Shown in pieces: positions 1 to 12,514 of a DNA stretch of 64,000 bases (its first letter is position 1; each line of letters begins with the position of its first letter). A model generated the notes under the pieces. It was given only the letters and a program-made list of their open reading frames with translations. It searched no databases and was not told the DNA's origin. The DNA is from Acanthaster planci (Eukaryota; Echinodermata; Asteroidea; Valvatida; Acanthasteridae): NCBI RefSeq assembly GCF_001949145.1, contig NW_019091620.1, positions 525,248-589,247 of the forward strand, read 5' to 3'. A program made the translations under genes and the position numbers.

Positions 1-1817
1 CAGTGAAAAGGCTGATTGTTCTGTGGCATATGGCTTTACTCACCCTTCCACATTCCCGTTGCCTTTTTTTAAAGTGGGGGCTATTGTGAAGCTGGTGATT
101 GTGATGCAAAATCGTTTTTTTCATTTCTGGGCTACGCACAAATACCAATTACCATATATACAAGAGCCAGGGTCTGCCTTCTTTCACCGTGTTCGCTCGA
201 GTGTTGGCCGAGAATAATAGCTGAAAAGCGGCTATAGCCACCTCCCGGTATGAAGGGGTTAACAAGATTTGTTTCAACTAGTCCATATTATTGTTCACAC
301 AATAACAAAGAAATGTATAAAGCGCAGACTTGCAACATTGCACCAAGAACTGGACTCGGTCGAAACAAAAATTGTTTGGTGCTTTCTGAGGAGGTTTTTT
401 GTGCATAAACGTTTATATTACATAAATTACAAATGGACCTTGCCCGTGCGTAAGACGTATACTGTCGGCCATGTGGCAGGTTTTTTTTTTACCAAAAGAC
501 CAGTGAAATAATAGACAACATTGATAATACAACTCTAAAATAGGAAAACGAACAGACTCACCACACAATTTGTGGTGTGAACGGTACTTATGGTGCACTA
601 ACAAATCTATTCAGTCTCTCTAGACTAATTTCCTTCATTACACGTGAGTTGAGCGAATGTAAACGGCAATCAACAAAAACATGACTGCCTTGTCCCCGCA
701 CCCGGAACAATGGTCGCTTTCACGCCTGGCTGGCTGGTGCAGCCGCGGCGGCAGCCCAGGCTAGGCTAAGCTGAGGCACGGCGCAGTATTTAGTGACCGG
801 TTTTATTCTTATGTTGCCGTATCAGCCTGCCAGGGATGTTTTTAGCGTGAGAATCAACGTATAAACTGCAGTTTATATTCCGAAAGTGTATTGCTGCAGC
901 CTCTGGTGAGGAAATGAAACACAACACATTGATTCCAACTCAAAAACCCCTTAAAGCATAAAAAGGGTTTATTCCTCACTTCATGAGAGTGGTCCCCTTT
1001 ATCGTTTTACATTTCTGAATTTGACTCATTTCCACAAAACGGAAATCGGGTCATCAAAGCCACCCGTGATTAAAAAAATTATTTACCGTACAGTGTACAT
1101 CATAGAAAAAAAGACTACACAGTAAAACAGTAGAAGTGACAATGTAAAAATCGGTATCATTTTCAGAATTTCAGATTTCAAAGACAAATCACTTGCACTG
1201 GCAGTGTCTTTGAAAACTTCAAACACATTGAACTATGTCAAACTATAGGTGACCCAAAAGAAGAATGTCAGGTAGTGACTTGGTACCCCTTTTACACATA
1301 ACCAAGTACACAAATTTTCAGTGTATAGTAGACACAGTATTTCGCAGCATAAACCCCAATCATATAGATCAACTTTTATCAAACCTCCAAAGACGGGCTC
1401 CATCAGAACATTTGGGGAAAATATCTAAACGGATTACAAATTTTTGAGACTCTTAAAGGATACTAAATGCCCGAGTCGTACTAGTCTTCATTGTGTTCTC
1501 CACGCAAACAAAGAAACAAAACTACGTTAGACCATGGCAGGAAGTAACAGGAGTAGAGTCATTCAAGCAAAGTTTTTTTTGTGTATTATTTATCAGCAGG
1601 TAGTCATTGTCGCAACTCTCATTAAATCAGTATTTTGTAGGTATAGCCAATAATTTAGTGGAAACGGCGCTTTGCATAATGAACATTGGCGTTGTTAGTA
1701 CATTAGTACATCATCTAATGATGTTAAGTAGTCATCTTTTTGGAACCAAAAAGCAATTGAATGCATACATAACGTACAAGAAGCTGAGTTTGCGTGTGCT
1801 TCGTGAATAAAAGTAAT
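1..1817. other. Unassigned non-coding sequence left of the first recognised repeat
   Basis: I see no conserved exon, RNA gene or clear repeat here. The short ORFs (all 80 residues or fewer) have no recognisable domain and run through AT-rich sequence. A GC-rich patch near 715-785 stands out in base composition but has no other signal. The missing 5' exons of the ATP9-type gene were looked for here and not found. Confidence 0.6.
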
Positions 1818-2275
1818 TCCAAATTCCGTGGCCCCACATTCCCCTATTGACCAACAGGAATTGGTCTGCGGAGGATCGAGTGGCATCCTGCTAAACTCTT
1901 GATCCCACGGCTAATCTCTGCTGGCAATACCATCTTTGGTTCAGTTCAGGGTTAGCCCACGCCACACTGCAAGGGCTTGAGCTGCAGTGCGTGGGATATC
2001 CATATGCTAAGTTCCCTAACATAACACCGAAACATCACAGTCAACGATAGTGCAGAGTGGCGCTACACTCAGGGTTGAATTTCCCCCACTTGCTGGGTCT
2101 AGGCGCAATACTTCTGCGACTTAGTTTCTAAACATTCCGAACCGGTGACACGGGCCGACGACAAGCTGCCATGGGCAACACGCGATACCGACATCAGCAT
2201 GGCTCACAAGTCTATGCCACATGCCGCCAACACTAGCGACACCGGCCGCATCACCCCTGGTGCCATTGTGTCAGT
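1818..2275 (+). mobile_element. DIRS element fragment (5' leader and gag-start region)
   Basis: This segment aligns almost base for base with 21335-21785 of the larger DIRS element, including the shared blocks around GGTTCAGTTCAGGGTTAGCC and GTCAACGATAGTGCAGAGTGG. It starts inside the element, without the inverted terminal repeat, and stops at the end of the early gag leader. It may be the detached 5' part of the element at 5262-9317, because in the reference copy the two pieces are about 620 bp apart and in the same orientation. An independent insertion is equally possible. Confidence 0.85.
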
Positions 2276-2704
2276 TACATAAACATGGTGAATTCTTCTC
2301 AGGAAGTCACAAAAAAGCAGACTCTGTATATGCTACAAAGGTGATCCACGCAGTGCCTGAAAGTAATATTTTACTTGGCGCAACATGGAATCACACATTG
2401 AGAGCGATATCCAGTATTTCAACATGCGCGCAGGTGTTCATGTAGGCTAGATGTACATGTTCACGTACAGCATCGTTTGCATGCATGTGTACACTACGAC
2501 TCGTGCAAGGATAATGATGTGACCTTTCGTCATTTTATGAAAATAGAGAAACACAGAGGCTAAGCTTTTGTTAGTTGTTTGTTAACAGTTACTAGGAAGT
2601 TGAACAACATTTCGCTTTGAACCTTCGCTAATTTGTTAGATCAAAGGAAGTAAAATGGTAGGAAAACTCCAGATTGAAAAATTTTCAATTTTCCGCTGGC
2701 GGTA
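2276..2704. other. Unassigned spacer between two repeats
   Basis: AT-rich sequence with several short ACATGT-like motifs near 2450-2490. No exon or family is recognised. Confidence 0.5.
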
Positions 2705-3795
2705 AAATGAAAATATCAAATAAAATTGTAATGTGTTTAGAATAATAAATTCACTGTCATATGAAAAATGTTAATGTGCATGTAAGATTAGAAAAGCAAA
2801 TACATGTGAAAGCATCAATCCAAGGATTGTTAAAAGGCATCCGATCGCCATGGATGACAACGAAAGCTAAACGGCATGCACGTGTAGGCTTGTGTGTACC
2901 TGCAAGAATGTGAAGATTCATCAACTGAAGCCCCCATCTATGTGTAGTCTTCCCAACCCAAATTGTTTCATGGAGAGACATTTTTATTTGATTTTCCGGC
3001 TGTCTTATGATTTTCGACTCCATCTGCATGACAGGATTTATTGATAGTCCGAGTTCACTCGCCCACCACATGGCGCGGCTGCCCACGTGCGAGATGGTCG
3101 CTGAAGAAGCATGATGTTATGAAGGAATAATGCGATTGGATAGCTGTGTCTTGCAAAATGTATGTTATGAAAATGCACAGTTTCAGTGGCGGGTACGCTA
3201 GATCTTTTGCAGCAATATAAATAATTCAGTGTTGGGGCTCTTGAGATATGAGAGTAGTCAAGCGAATTTATTTGGCTGTATTATTATCGGAATTGGGAAG
3301 GGAAATTTTGTTTCGACGGTTGTGTAATCAATGTAAAAAGTTATTTATTTTTTAATCGTGCTTTACATTAGTCATGCCTACAGGAAACTGGCAAACGATG
3401 TCTGTGTATCGTGTTTTAAGAGTGCGTGACGCATCTGGAGGGGCGGGAGATTAGTCTTGTGCTGTGGCTGGAAATTCTGTGGAAACACGCTCATTTCTAA
3501 TAACAGCAGTACATACATGAACACGGAAAACACAAACATAGACATGAGATTATTTTTTGTGAATGAACCTGCAGAAAAATTTGTAATGGCAGTGTTTTTT
3601 TGACTTGCAACTGTAGAGCTGCAGTTGTATATGATGTACATGTAGTGGAATGTTCGCGACCCTTTTTGGCAAGAATTGTACATTGACTGGTTGCCGCATT
3701 TCCTTCATGCATTTTTGGCAACCAGTGTGATACACTACGTTGTGTTTCCACCACTGCAATTCGCAAATGCTTGTTATAAATGGGTAACTTCATAT
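2705..3795 (-). repeat. Interspersed repeat family R, copy B (about 1.1 kb, reverse orientation)
   Basis: The reverse complement aligns over nearly its full length with 60225-61360. Shared landmarks are the block near 3080-3240 (CTTCTTCAGCGACCATCTCG-like in the other copy), the GATCTTTTGCAGCAATAT block at 3200 and the TTTTTTGACTTGCAACTG block at 3597. Part of it also matches 58605-58895. Overlapping minus-strand ORFs of 101-109 residues (2757-3086, 3378-3683, 3497-3814) are not kept open in the other copy, so they are probably chance. The family is not recognised; it could be a non-autonomous DNA transposon. Confidence 0.8.
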
Positions 3796-5261
3796 TCAGT
3801 GGGAAAGCAAACACATACGCAAAATTTCGAGGTCAGAATTCGTAAAAGTCGAACTCACTTCATCTTTGGCAAAATATTGCTGCAAATTTTTGGTGACATC
3901 ATATTCACTTCATTTTCGCATTCGCCTGAAGTATGGACCAGCCTTTACACTTTTATAGGCGTATATTAAATTTGCTCTTTCCTCTTGCCCTTCACCAAAA
4001 ACGTGCCCAATGGCCAATTTACCATATTGATATACATCTATCAATCCTAACTCCCCAGAGTGATTTACTAGGAACCATACCCATTCACACAAATTCCAAC
4101 ACCATATGGTAAACTGTGCACAAAAACTGTTGGACTGTTGGGTATGCCCGAACCCATTTTTGAGTTAAAAAGAAAAGTCCGAGACAAAAATACCCGCTTT
4201 ATTCACTTTTAACATGTACATATTCTGTAGACTGTTAAGTCTAAAAACTCACTTGAAGCGCTTCTCAAAGTAGCTTCGGGATTATGACTTTGAGGTTGCT
4301 GGCACAGTCAGAAAAAAATTATGTATGGTGTGTTTCTATATACGATCATAAACTCGGGGATAATTTGAATTTTATCCAATAACATAGTAACAAGAGACAC
4401 AAAAATCTAAAGCAGAAAACGGGTTTGCTGTCAATAAGCATTGGGGAAAAAATGCTTATTTGAGAGGCAAAGACGTGCAAGATTTCTGAAATACATGCTC
4501 AGTCTGTGTTTTCAGATTGAAAGACTTCATTCGGAAATTAAACTACGCCCCTTCTCCCAGAAAAAGTATGCAAAAAATGACCAACAATAATCATTTTGTA
4601 TTTGCGTATTTACGTTGCGAAGAAATTTAGACATTAAATTTTTAACAGCTGAGGGCCCTTTCAATCAGAATAAAAGTAAACAATTATCCAATCTGCAAAG
4701 AAAGAAAATTACTTTTCCAAACTGTGATTGATAACTCCTGTGTTTGGGCCCTACTTCTTCAATGGTTTCCAAGAATAGGCTCTCCTCAACTATTTGTACA
4801 AAGTATTTCTTTGAGATTGGATAGTAAGCTTCGATATCGGAATACAAGCAGTCGTTGGGAATTTAATTGTTTGCCTCTGAAACTAGACAATTGACGTTGT
4901 AATTACAGCAGCGAAAGGGTTTGGCCAGTGCCAACTATTTCAAAGTGCATGAATTTGGGCTCACCAATCACGCACCGACAAACTCTGTGGCACAAAAGTG
5001 CAACTTATAAAGAAGGACTTCAAGTCAACTGAACATGACTCTTGTGCAACAATCAAGGGCTAGGGGATTGGAATCGCATAAATTAAAATATATGCCGCCC
5101 CCGCGGCTCTCCACAGCATCTGGAACCGACTGCAACCGCCGCAGTCAGATTCTGCTAGCTGCACCTGGTGTAAAATTTGAATAACAATAGGGGGTTTTGT
5201 TAGTTCCTTTGATATGGTAAGTTGGCGCATGCAGTAGACAGTCAGCTGGTTGCCAAGGACC
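3796..5261. other. Unassigned AT-rich sequence
   Basis: No conserved exon, RNA gene or clear repeat is seen. A short GC-rich block lies at 5097-5140. The two ORFs of 60 residues on the minus strand (3910-4092, 4665-4847) have no family resemblance. Confidence 0.5.
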
Positions 5262-5272
5262 TGTAAAAAACC

Positions 5273-6400
5273 ATGGTGTCCGCGTTCAAACCGTGGTTCA
5301 ACATTTTGGACAAGCTCCCTTATCCAGTTTCTGGCGTAGGCTACAGCTCACCTCCGGCTCTGGCCCCTAGCCACCCAATAAGACATGATGACATTCCTCC
5401 TTCAATAGATCAACTCTGGATGGAACAGGATACGTCCTCTGAAGATGAGGATATCTCCTCTGCAGCCAACCTTTACCCTCCTGAGGCATGGCTCTGTCTT
5501 CTTCAGAAGAATATGATCCACATTTTAGGCCTGCCTTCTAACCAGTCTATGGCTGAGGCCTCTTCACATGCTTCCTTCAAGCACCACCCCGCAATGCCAA
5601 TTTTTCCCAAACTTCACTTGACTGCTCATGCATCAAGATGTTTAATGTTCTTTGACAACTTCCTCTCTGTCCCTAAGATTCCAACAGAAGCTAAAGATAA
5701 ACTTTCCTCTGACGCTCACTAGCCCACAGGAAAGTTTCCATTTACAAAGCCTCACGACATGGCCTTCGCTACACCACGTTTACGGCCCTCCTCTCTGATT
5801 ATTTGGCCTGAGTGTGTGATGAAGATTCACCAGTTACTCCAGACCTGGCAGCTGTCGCACTTCGAGCGCTCGATTAGAGTGTCAACTCTATCTTTGAGCA
5901 GTTTGTTCGCATTTCCGTTTTAGCCCCTTCTGCACGCAGATCCAACACTTTAGATGCCATGAACATTCCCCATGAGGGAGTCAAGTCAAGACTTCAGGAA
6001 CTCCCTCTTTACAGCAAAGAGCTTTCGCAGGGAAGTTCATGGAGATGATTGAGTCTGAACTTAAGTGCATTGACACAACATGTAAACTTAGCTTCCGTGA
6101 CGTTCCACCTCACCAATCCCGTCCTGATGATTGCCGGGCTCGACCCTTCAGATCTCCATGTCAGGGCAGTTATGGTTCCTTTCACCCCTTTCATCAGCCC
6201 AGTTACCAGACAATTCGCAGCCGTCCAACCTCCCCTCTACTTACCAAGCCACCCCAGAGGAGCTTCAAGGGAAGAACCACTGAGCCACTCTACCCCCGAC
6301 CTCCTGGGGGTAGGCATTGCTGACTATTCAGATTTGCTTCTGCCTGCCAATCTCAGACCCGTCGGCAGGCGACTTCAACTCTTCACAGGGTCTTAGGACC
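5273..6400 (+). pseudogene. DIRS gag-like region, degenerate
   Basis: The first 149 codons (5273-5722) are open and contain an acidic stretch (SSEDEDISSAAN) followed by EAWLCLLQKNMIHILGLPSN. The same blocks recur at 22500-22630 in copy 2 (DEDISSAANVNHSEAWLRLL). After 5722 the reading frame shifts several times; ORFs at 6039-6323 and 6049-6396 are Pro/Ser-rich. DIRS gag-like proteins are poorly conserved, and the call rests on position before the reverse transcriptase and on the second copy. No enzymatic motif is expected or seen. Confidence 0.7.
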
Positions 6401-6539
6401 ATTCATTACGGATACTCCCTCGAATTCACGAGCACCCTTCCGTCTGTACCTATCCTCTGTTCGACTGCAGTTCCAGCTAACAAAAAGTAAAAGTAAAAAG
6501 GCACTGGAGTCTGAGATAGACTCTCTCCTTCAGAAACAT

Positions 6540-7090
6540 GCTATCCATCCGGTTCCCAAATCTCAAGCGAACAAGAGCTTCATTTCAACGTTGTTCCTCA
6601 CTCCAAAGAAGGAACTCAACAGCTGGCAACCTATTATCAACCTCAAACCTCTGAACCGCTTTATCCGCCTGAAGAAATTTCGCATGGAGACCCTTTGGAC
6701 GGTCACCCAATCCCTACAGGTTTCATGCTGGGCCTCTTCCATTGACCTGAAAGATGCCTACCTCCACATTCCGATTCACCCACAAAGCTACGAATACCTA
6801 CGCTTCCTATACAACAGGAACCTCTTCGAATTTACAGCTCCCCCTTCGGCTTCTCCACCTCACTGAGAGTGTTCTCGAGAGTTGCAAAGATCATCACCCC
6901 TCACCTTCGAAAGTGGGATGTCATGCTGTTCCAGTACCTGGACGACTGGCTGATTGTCCGCAGATCGTTCAACAAAGCAGAGGTTTCTACCCGTCTTACT
7001 TGTGACATCACAAATCGACTGGGCCTCATCATCAACCATGGGAAGTCGAATCTCACCCCAAGGCAATACTCGACGAGGTAGGGGCATCTA
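6540..7090 (+). pseudogene. DIRS reverse transcriptase remnant
   Basis: The region would copy element RNA into DNA. Palm-domain landmarks are FLTPKKELNSWQPIINLKPL near 6592, SSIDLKDAYLHIPIHP near 6735 (first catalytic aspartate in the SIDLKDAY block) and QYLDDWL at 6932-6952 (second and third catalytic aspartates in YLDD). The first two are in one frame and the YLDD block in another, with the shift near 6845-6868, so the gene is broken. The IPIHP and YLDDWL forms are typical of DIRS/Ngaro reverse transcriptases. This is the only copy in the window with the palm domain nearly whole. Confidence 0.9.
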
Positions 7091-7289
7091 TTAACCTTCA
7101 ACAAGGTATAATCTCACTGACGACCGAACGCATCAACAACCTTCTCGACTGGCGTGAAAGTCTTCTCTACTGAGCAGTCTGCTCCAGCCTGCACCTGGCT
7201 CCGTTTCCTAGGCTTGATGGCCAGCATGGTGGATCTCATTCCCCTCTGTAGGCTGTACATGCACCCACTACAACTTCATCTCTTAGCAC

Positions 7290-8200
7290 CTTACAGGCCA
7301 AATGGACCATATCAGACTTCCACTGCCCCCATCTACAGTGGTGGTTAGTGAAGGAGCACCTCTCTTTCGGAGTTCCCTTCCCCAAGGTGAACCTGAAATT
7401 AACTATAACCTTGGACGCTTTTTATCTGGCCTGGGGAGCCTCCCTACCGCCGCTTCAAGCATTGGGAACGTGAGACCTCCAGCTCCAAGGGAGTCACATC
7501 AATTAACTGGAACTTCAGGCCGTATTCAATGCACTGAAGGCTTTCCGCCCAAGCATCATAGGCAAATGTGTCCTCATCTGCTCGGACAACTCTACAGTGG
7601 TGTCATACATCAATCGCCAGGGACGCACACATTCTCCCTGTTTATGCCTCCTCACGAGACAGATATTGGGCCCGGAATTAAGGCATCAACCTCCTGGCGA
7701 CTCACATTCCTGGTGTCGACAACTCCACACCAGATGCTCTCTCTCAGGGAAAGGTACATCCCACAGAGTGGACTCTGCACACCAGTGCACAGACCTTCGC
7801 CGAAGTAGAAAAACCGAACATCGCTCTTTTCGCCTCGGCGAAGAATGCCCAACTTGCACCAGATTTTACCACCTGCAAGCCTTGGCAATGAATGCTCTTC
7901 AAATCAGTTGGGAAGGGATGTTGGCCTGCGCTTTCCTTTCATTACCCTAATTCCGGCAGTTCTCTCCAAGATCGAAAGGGAATGCTGCCTTGTCTTCTCG
8001 TCACCCCCTTCTGGCCACGCCAGCTGTGGTTCCTTTGTCTGACCAGACTTCTTGTCCGGATACCGGTGATCCTTCCCGACAGACCGGATCTGCTTTATCA
8101 ACTGAAGTCAGTCGTGCTTCACCCTCATCCAACGTCACTACACCTAACCTGTTGGCTATTGTCAAACAGTCCCTCAGATCAGCATGACTTTCTGATGGAG
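7290..8200 (+). pseudogene. DIRS RNase H tail and C-terminal Pol segment, degenerate
   Basis: Broken frames carry LATHIPGVDNSTPDALSQ near 7695-7750, the usual RNase H tail of DIRS elements, followed by an IALFAS block near 7820 and a segment reading LLVTPFWPRQLWF near 7993-8035. In DIRS and Ngaro polyproteins this order (RNase H end, LFAS, then a TPxWPxQxWF segment) is common between reverse transcriptase and recombinase; that is family knowledge. At least three frame changes separate these blocks. Confidence 0.75.
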
Positions 8201-8289
8201 CTGCCGAAATGGCCACAAAGAGTTGACACCAGTCTACACACAGCATCTATGACTCCAGATTATGACATTTTACTTTGTGGTGTTGAGAG

Positions 8290-9140
8290 CGAGGTCTTTC
8301 TCTGACCGAAGTTTCTGTGACCTCTATAGCTTACTTCCTCATGCACCTGTACAAATCAGATCTTCAGGTTTCAACTATCCGTAACTACCGGTCAGCCATT
8401 GAGGCTATATACGATGGCTTCCCAGATGGTTCGACTGTGTCCGACAATACTGCTCTTAAACAGCTACTCTGAGGGATGTTTCTCGAGTATCCCCCAACTA
8501 AGAGACTAATTCCGTCATGAGACTTGTCAGCTGTCCTCCAACTGCTTGCTGGTCCTCCCTTTAAGCCTCTCAGCGACGCATCGTTGATCAACCTATTGGT
8601 GAAACTGGCATTCCTGCTGACAGTTACTACCTCATGGCGCAGCAGTGAACTGAAGGCATTGTCCACCACAGATGGCCACATCCGATAGGAACCCCATGGT
8701 GTCCATCTCATCCCAATGCTTGGGTTTCTCACCAAGAACCAGTCAGTTTCCTTCCATCCTCCTGGCATTTTTTTACCAGACATTACCAAAGACACTGGCA
8801 ATGGTGCCCAGTGCAGACTCTTAAATGGTACTTCGCCAAAACCAGAAAACTCAGGGGTACAACTTAGCAGCTTTTCATCACCAAAATAAAACCTCACCGA
8901 GCTGCGACCAGAGACACTATAGCCAGATGGGCAGTTTCATCTATCAAGTTTGCCAATCCAGATTGGCCGAACTCTGTGGACAATAAAAACACTACGCCTC
9001 ATCAGGGCTCATGATATCCGAGCGGTTTCCACATCATGGGTCTACTTCAGGGGCGTATCGATGGACAAAATATTCAAGGCAGCATGCTTGAAGACCCCAT
9101 CTACTTTCACAACATGCTACCTCACCGTGGTTTTAATACC
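8290..9140 (+). pseudogene. DIRS tyrosine recombinase remnant
   Basis: The enzyme would insert the circular DNA intermediate. The C-terminal core reads AHDIRAVSTSWVYFRGVSMD near 9008-9067, corresponding to the H-x-x-R box of tyrosine recombinases, followed by IFKAACLKTPSTFTTCYL, the region that usually holds the active tyrosine. Upstream blocks TLKWYFAKTRKLRGTT (about 8818) and HRAATRDTIARWAVSSIKFA (about 8900) match copy 2. Several stops interrupt the frame. The end after CYL is deleted relative to copy 2. Confidence 0.85.
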
Positions 9141-9317
9141 GGAAAAGGACGAACATGGCGGCCACTTCGCTATGTGTCATGGGACTAGAAGGCGCAATAC
9201 AGGTGATCAGAAGTTTTAGCAAATTGAATCAGATGCAAAGGAATTTGCATATTTAGCCAACTGTTTGGGGTAGGTATTCAGTAGCAGACCTCTCCCACAT
9301 TTCTGTGGGGGAGGATT
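9138..9317 (+). repeat. Right inverted terminal repeat of DIRS copy 1
   Basis: The segment from CCGGAAAAGGACGAACATGG to the hairpin CCCACATTTCTGTGGG matches the right terminus of copy 2 (24576-24763), and its reverse complement matches the left terminus at 20924-21060. The partner left repeat of this copy is missing. Confidence 0.85.
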
Positions 9318-9887
9318 ACCCCTATTGTTGAGACAACAAAGGCATACCGGAGCCTTGCTCGTTAGAACTTCGTAATGCCTGAGTGCCCACTCCCTGAAGT
9401 CTGCAGATTTCTGCCGTCCTTGACAACGGCAGACTGCACAGGAAAACTGCAGACAAGCTGTGACAGAACGCGAGGTCATTTTGGGAAAGGCGCCTTAGGC
9501 AGGGGATTCCCCTGCCCATTCAAGTGTGAGGCGGCCCATTTCACTGATTTTAGTGACCACTTCAGACTTTTCTGTTGAATTTTACTACCTCACAGTTAAA
9601 ATAGACAAAGATGGAAAGAAAAAGCAAAATAACTTAGATATTTTGAAATAGATCAGTTTAAATTGTTCAGAATGGTAAAAGTGGACACAGAATACAAGAT
9701 CCATTTATTTTAGAGGGGAAATTTGGAGTAACCCTACTATTAGACTATGTAGAATTTATTGGAGGCCTTTTTGATAATACTCGCATTTTTTTTACCACCT
9801 CACGGATATCAGTACCCCAGGGGAGACCCTGACATCTATAATGTGGCACAGTTCTACTCCCTTATGTAGAACATTATCTGGCTGCCT
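9318..9887. other. Unassigned spacer
   Basis: No recognised exon or repeat. Lies between the DIRS right terminus and a LINE fragment. Confidence 0.5.
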
Positions 9888-11425
9888 GTGTTCTACAACA
9901 CAGTCAGTCTGGATGTTGAAGTCCTAAGGAATCTTTACCTCGTCCGTTTCCAAAACCTTTAGAACACGCTCCCACCACTTGTCCTTGACCTCCATCCCAT
10001 GCTTCCGATACACATCAAAGTGGATCACCTTGACTAATTTACCATGGCTCCCCTTATATCCAGTCTGGGCCATCTTGCTGCATTTGCAAACCAAATGGAA
10101 CAGTCTCTTCTTTATCCCCACACATCCCGCACATGGGAGATACGTCTGCGTCCTCTATCCAGCCTTCATGACGTTCATCCTTAGTGCCTGATCCTCTGCC
10201 ACAGTTATGAAACCGTCTGTTTCCTTCTTTAAGTCACCTCCCTTCAACCGTTCCCAGGTCTTGTACCCTGCCAGTTCTTCCATGTCCCTCAGAAATTTGC
10301 CCTGTAGTAGACTTGAATCAAGTTGGACGTCAGTAATACCGGTATGTAGTTATTCATAATTGCATATGAACAACATGATCTTGCAAAATGTTCACAGAAT
10401 TTCTACCAATGAAAGTAATTAGACCTGTAGACTCGTTCATTGTGATGCAGGTTGAACGACATAAAAACGAGTCTGGCAGTGTGATTGGCTACCACTTTTG
10501 GTAGATGAGCCCATTCACTGTGTACAGACAGTTGGCAGATTCATCAATTTGGGATTTCTGAACTGAACTCATAGTAATAAGTGGACACAAGAGTGTGCGA
10601 AGCAAGTAAATTCGCGCAGTCTTGATATATATCCAAACCATAAATGAAGACTTCACGGGGATCCCGACTTGAGTCAAGTCTACCCATGGAGGGGCTTCCC
10701 TTCCCAATCTCTAAACCTTTCCTCCTTCCTTTCCTTCTTCCGTGCACCAGCGGCCACTTGCTTTCCACGACACATTTCTTAGCCATTCTCAGCAATCCAT
10801 CCTGCGCCCGAGAAAAATACCTATGAAGACCCCTCTTCTCAACATGTACACAGTGCCTGTCCCCCTTCAATCCTTGGCATGTACAGCCTTCTGACATTAG
10901 CCGTTGGATGCAGCATACCTTGCCTTGTCATCAGTTTCCTCGTCTTTCGGTCAACAGACTCCAATTCCACCTTGGTCCAGTCAACAATCCCAATATTGTA
11001 CCTCATCAGTGACACAGCTTAGGTATCAATCGCCTTCACTATATTGTCCCCATTCAGCTTCGACTTAAACACTTCTTTATCCTCCTTATGTACTCTTTGA
11101 TTAGCCTTCTTTCACTTCATCATGCATCATGCTGTCCGCCTCCAATGTACCAAGATACTTGTATCCTTCATTCTCCACCAATGACTTCAGCAGCAACCCA
11201 TCAGGCAGCAGAATGCCATTGGAATCAACCATCTTCCCCTTCTCAATGTCAGTACTGTGCACTCCGAACTGCATTCCTATATCCCCACTGTACTCCCAAA
11301 CCACCATCTTCTTCTGATACTAACCTCATCAGCCCGACTTTCATTCTTAGCCATCAATGTCATCCTCCAGGTCTTCATACTGTTTGTCAAGCAATTGCTT
11401 TACCCCTTCAGTAGCCCCCACTAAA
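9888..11425 (-). pseudogene. LINE (non-LTR retrotransposon) 3' ORF2 fragment, decayed
   Basis: Read on the minus strand, the segment has blocks typical of the C-terminal part of a LINE polyprotein. FGVHSTDIEKGKMVDSNGIL with GYKYLGTLEAD lies near 11140-11275, then a degenerate stretch, then a Cys-rich tail HLVCKCSKMAQTGYKG ... KVIHFDVYRKHGMEVKDKWW near 9960-10100 and a VLETDEVKI end. The cysteines resemble the usual LINE C-terminal zinc-binding motif. Frameshifts and stops are numerous. The endonuclease and the catalytic reverse-transcriptase core are absent, consistent with 5' truncation during insertion. The clade is not assigned. Confidence 0.75.
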
Positions 11426-11854
11426 TTCAAACACCCCATAATCCATGAATGCAGCACCATATTGCTTATGATGGGTCTTCAGGTACAGTATGCATGCAGT
11501 CTTTAACAATTTTAACTGGCACTGGAGCTGAAATTCACTGATACATGTATACCTGCTGACTTCAGCAAGGCTTACCAGTACAGTGGGCTGTGAACTGAAT
11601 TTAGAATATTTTTTCATTTGATTAACCAATGGGAAAGTTGACAGGCTGTCTACATTGGACTTTTTTTTTGGTTGACAAAAGTTCAGTGCCAATGTAGCTT
11701 TCATGTATAATATTGTACTGTAGTCTCTAAGAAATTTTAAAAAAAGTTGGAAAGCCTAATACCGGTATTTCAGTCCCAGCAGAATCTTTGATTCCAAGAA
11801 ATTTTGGAAAGTTTCTCTCAGGAATCCCTTTTGGTGTTACTTTGTAACCTGCAG

Positions 11855-11968
11855 GTTCTTTACAACCAGTTCCGGCTATTTCTCAACCTGTACTTCCTTA
11901 TAATGGCCATGTCTCAGTTCATCCCTTCTCTGCGAATAGGCTACCTGTACACCTACTGGGCCCCTCTG
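11855..11968 (+). CDS. ATP9: P4-type ATPase (ATP9A/ATP9B-like), exon with transmembrane segment 1
   Basis: This 114-nt, phase 0/0 exon encodes 38 residues beginning [20 protein letters not shown] and ending [10 protein letters not shown]. The acceptor is AACCTGCAG and the donor GTAAGT. FNQF/YNQF followed by FLNLYFL is the first membrane helix of P4-ATPases, and the LYTYWAPL luminal turn is characteristic of the ATP9/Neo1 branch. By family knowledge these proteins act in Golgi and endosomal membranes in lipid asymmetry and vesicle recycling, and unlike other P4-ATPases ATP9 works without a CDC50 subunit. The preceding exon, coding the N-terminal cytosolic region, was not found in the upstream 11.8 kb. 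An ORF opening upstream of the acceptor at 11804 is intron read-through. ATP9A and ATP9B cannot be separated from this window. Confidence 0.93.
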
Positions 11969-12381
11969 GTAAGTTTCACCTATAGTTATCTTTAAAACGG
12001 ATGTTTATATTTATGATAAGGAATAGACTTAGATACACCGTGGTACATACATGTATACCTGGTTGTTGATGTCAACACACATTTCTTTTTTGGGGGAGGG
12101 GGTGTTGAGGGAGAGATTGTGAAATAAGAAGAGAATAAATCACTGAAGTGTTTTGTTTGCTTTGCATTTGAGTATATATTAAAACAAACTTGAAAACAAT
12201 TACCACTTCTGAACCCTTCTCAGTCATGGCCAGCTCATGTGATGGAAAGGGCTCACTGTTGGTTACACAAGGTACTGTGATTATGCACAGTATTTTGTGG
12301 TCAAGTTACATGTACCAAGTCAAATATAGCCAGTTACTTTTACAGGTTAACTACATGTATTTTGTGTTAACAGTACAAGCG

Positions 12382-12514
12382 TTCACAATATAGTGCTCCA
12401 AGAGTTTGCAATGCGTCCGCCAATCACAATACACATTTGAAAAGGGTTGACCCAATTTCATGCGTTGTGATTGGCCAATGCGTTGCAAATATCTTGGAGG
12501 TGCACTATTGTGAA
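12382..12514. mobile_element. Palindromic MITE-like element (133 bp)
   Basis: The two halves are imperfect reverse complements. The left arm begins TTCACAATATAGTGCTCCAA and the right arm ends TTGGAGGTGCACTATTGTGAA. Pairing continues inward through GCAATGCGT and CCAATCACAA, so nearly the whole segment folds back. No coding capacity. The superfamily is not determined because no clean target duplication is visible. Confidence 0.75.

Larger units (their letters stand above)
5262..9317 (+). mobile_element. DIRS-type retroelement, copy 1 (5'-truncated, keeps reverse transcriptase)
   Basis: The order of remnants is gag-like region, reverse transcriptase, RNase H tail, C-terminal Pol segment, tyrosine recombinase and right inverted terminal repeat, which is the layout of DIRS retroelements. 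It aligns with 22405-24763 except that it retains about 1.7 kb of pol missing from that copy. It lacks the left terminal repeat and has lost the stretch that would hold the end of the recombinase and the internal complementary region: the text jumps from the recombinase C-terminus to the terminal repeat near 9135. Many stops and frameshifts show that it is dead. No flanking target duplication is seen, as expected for this group. Confidence 0.9.

Noticed and set aside
11804-11854. Extension of the first ATP9 exon upstream as part of a longer open frame
   Set aside because: The frame is open, but it lies before a good acceptor (ACCTGCAG) and its translation does not match the family, so it is intron.
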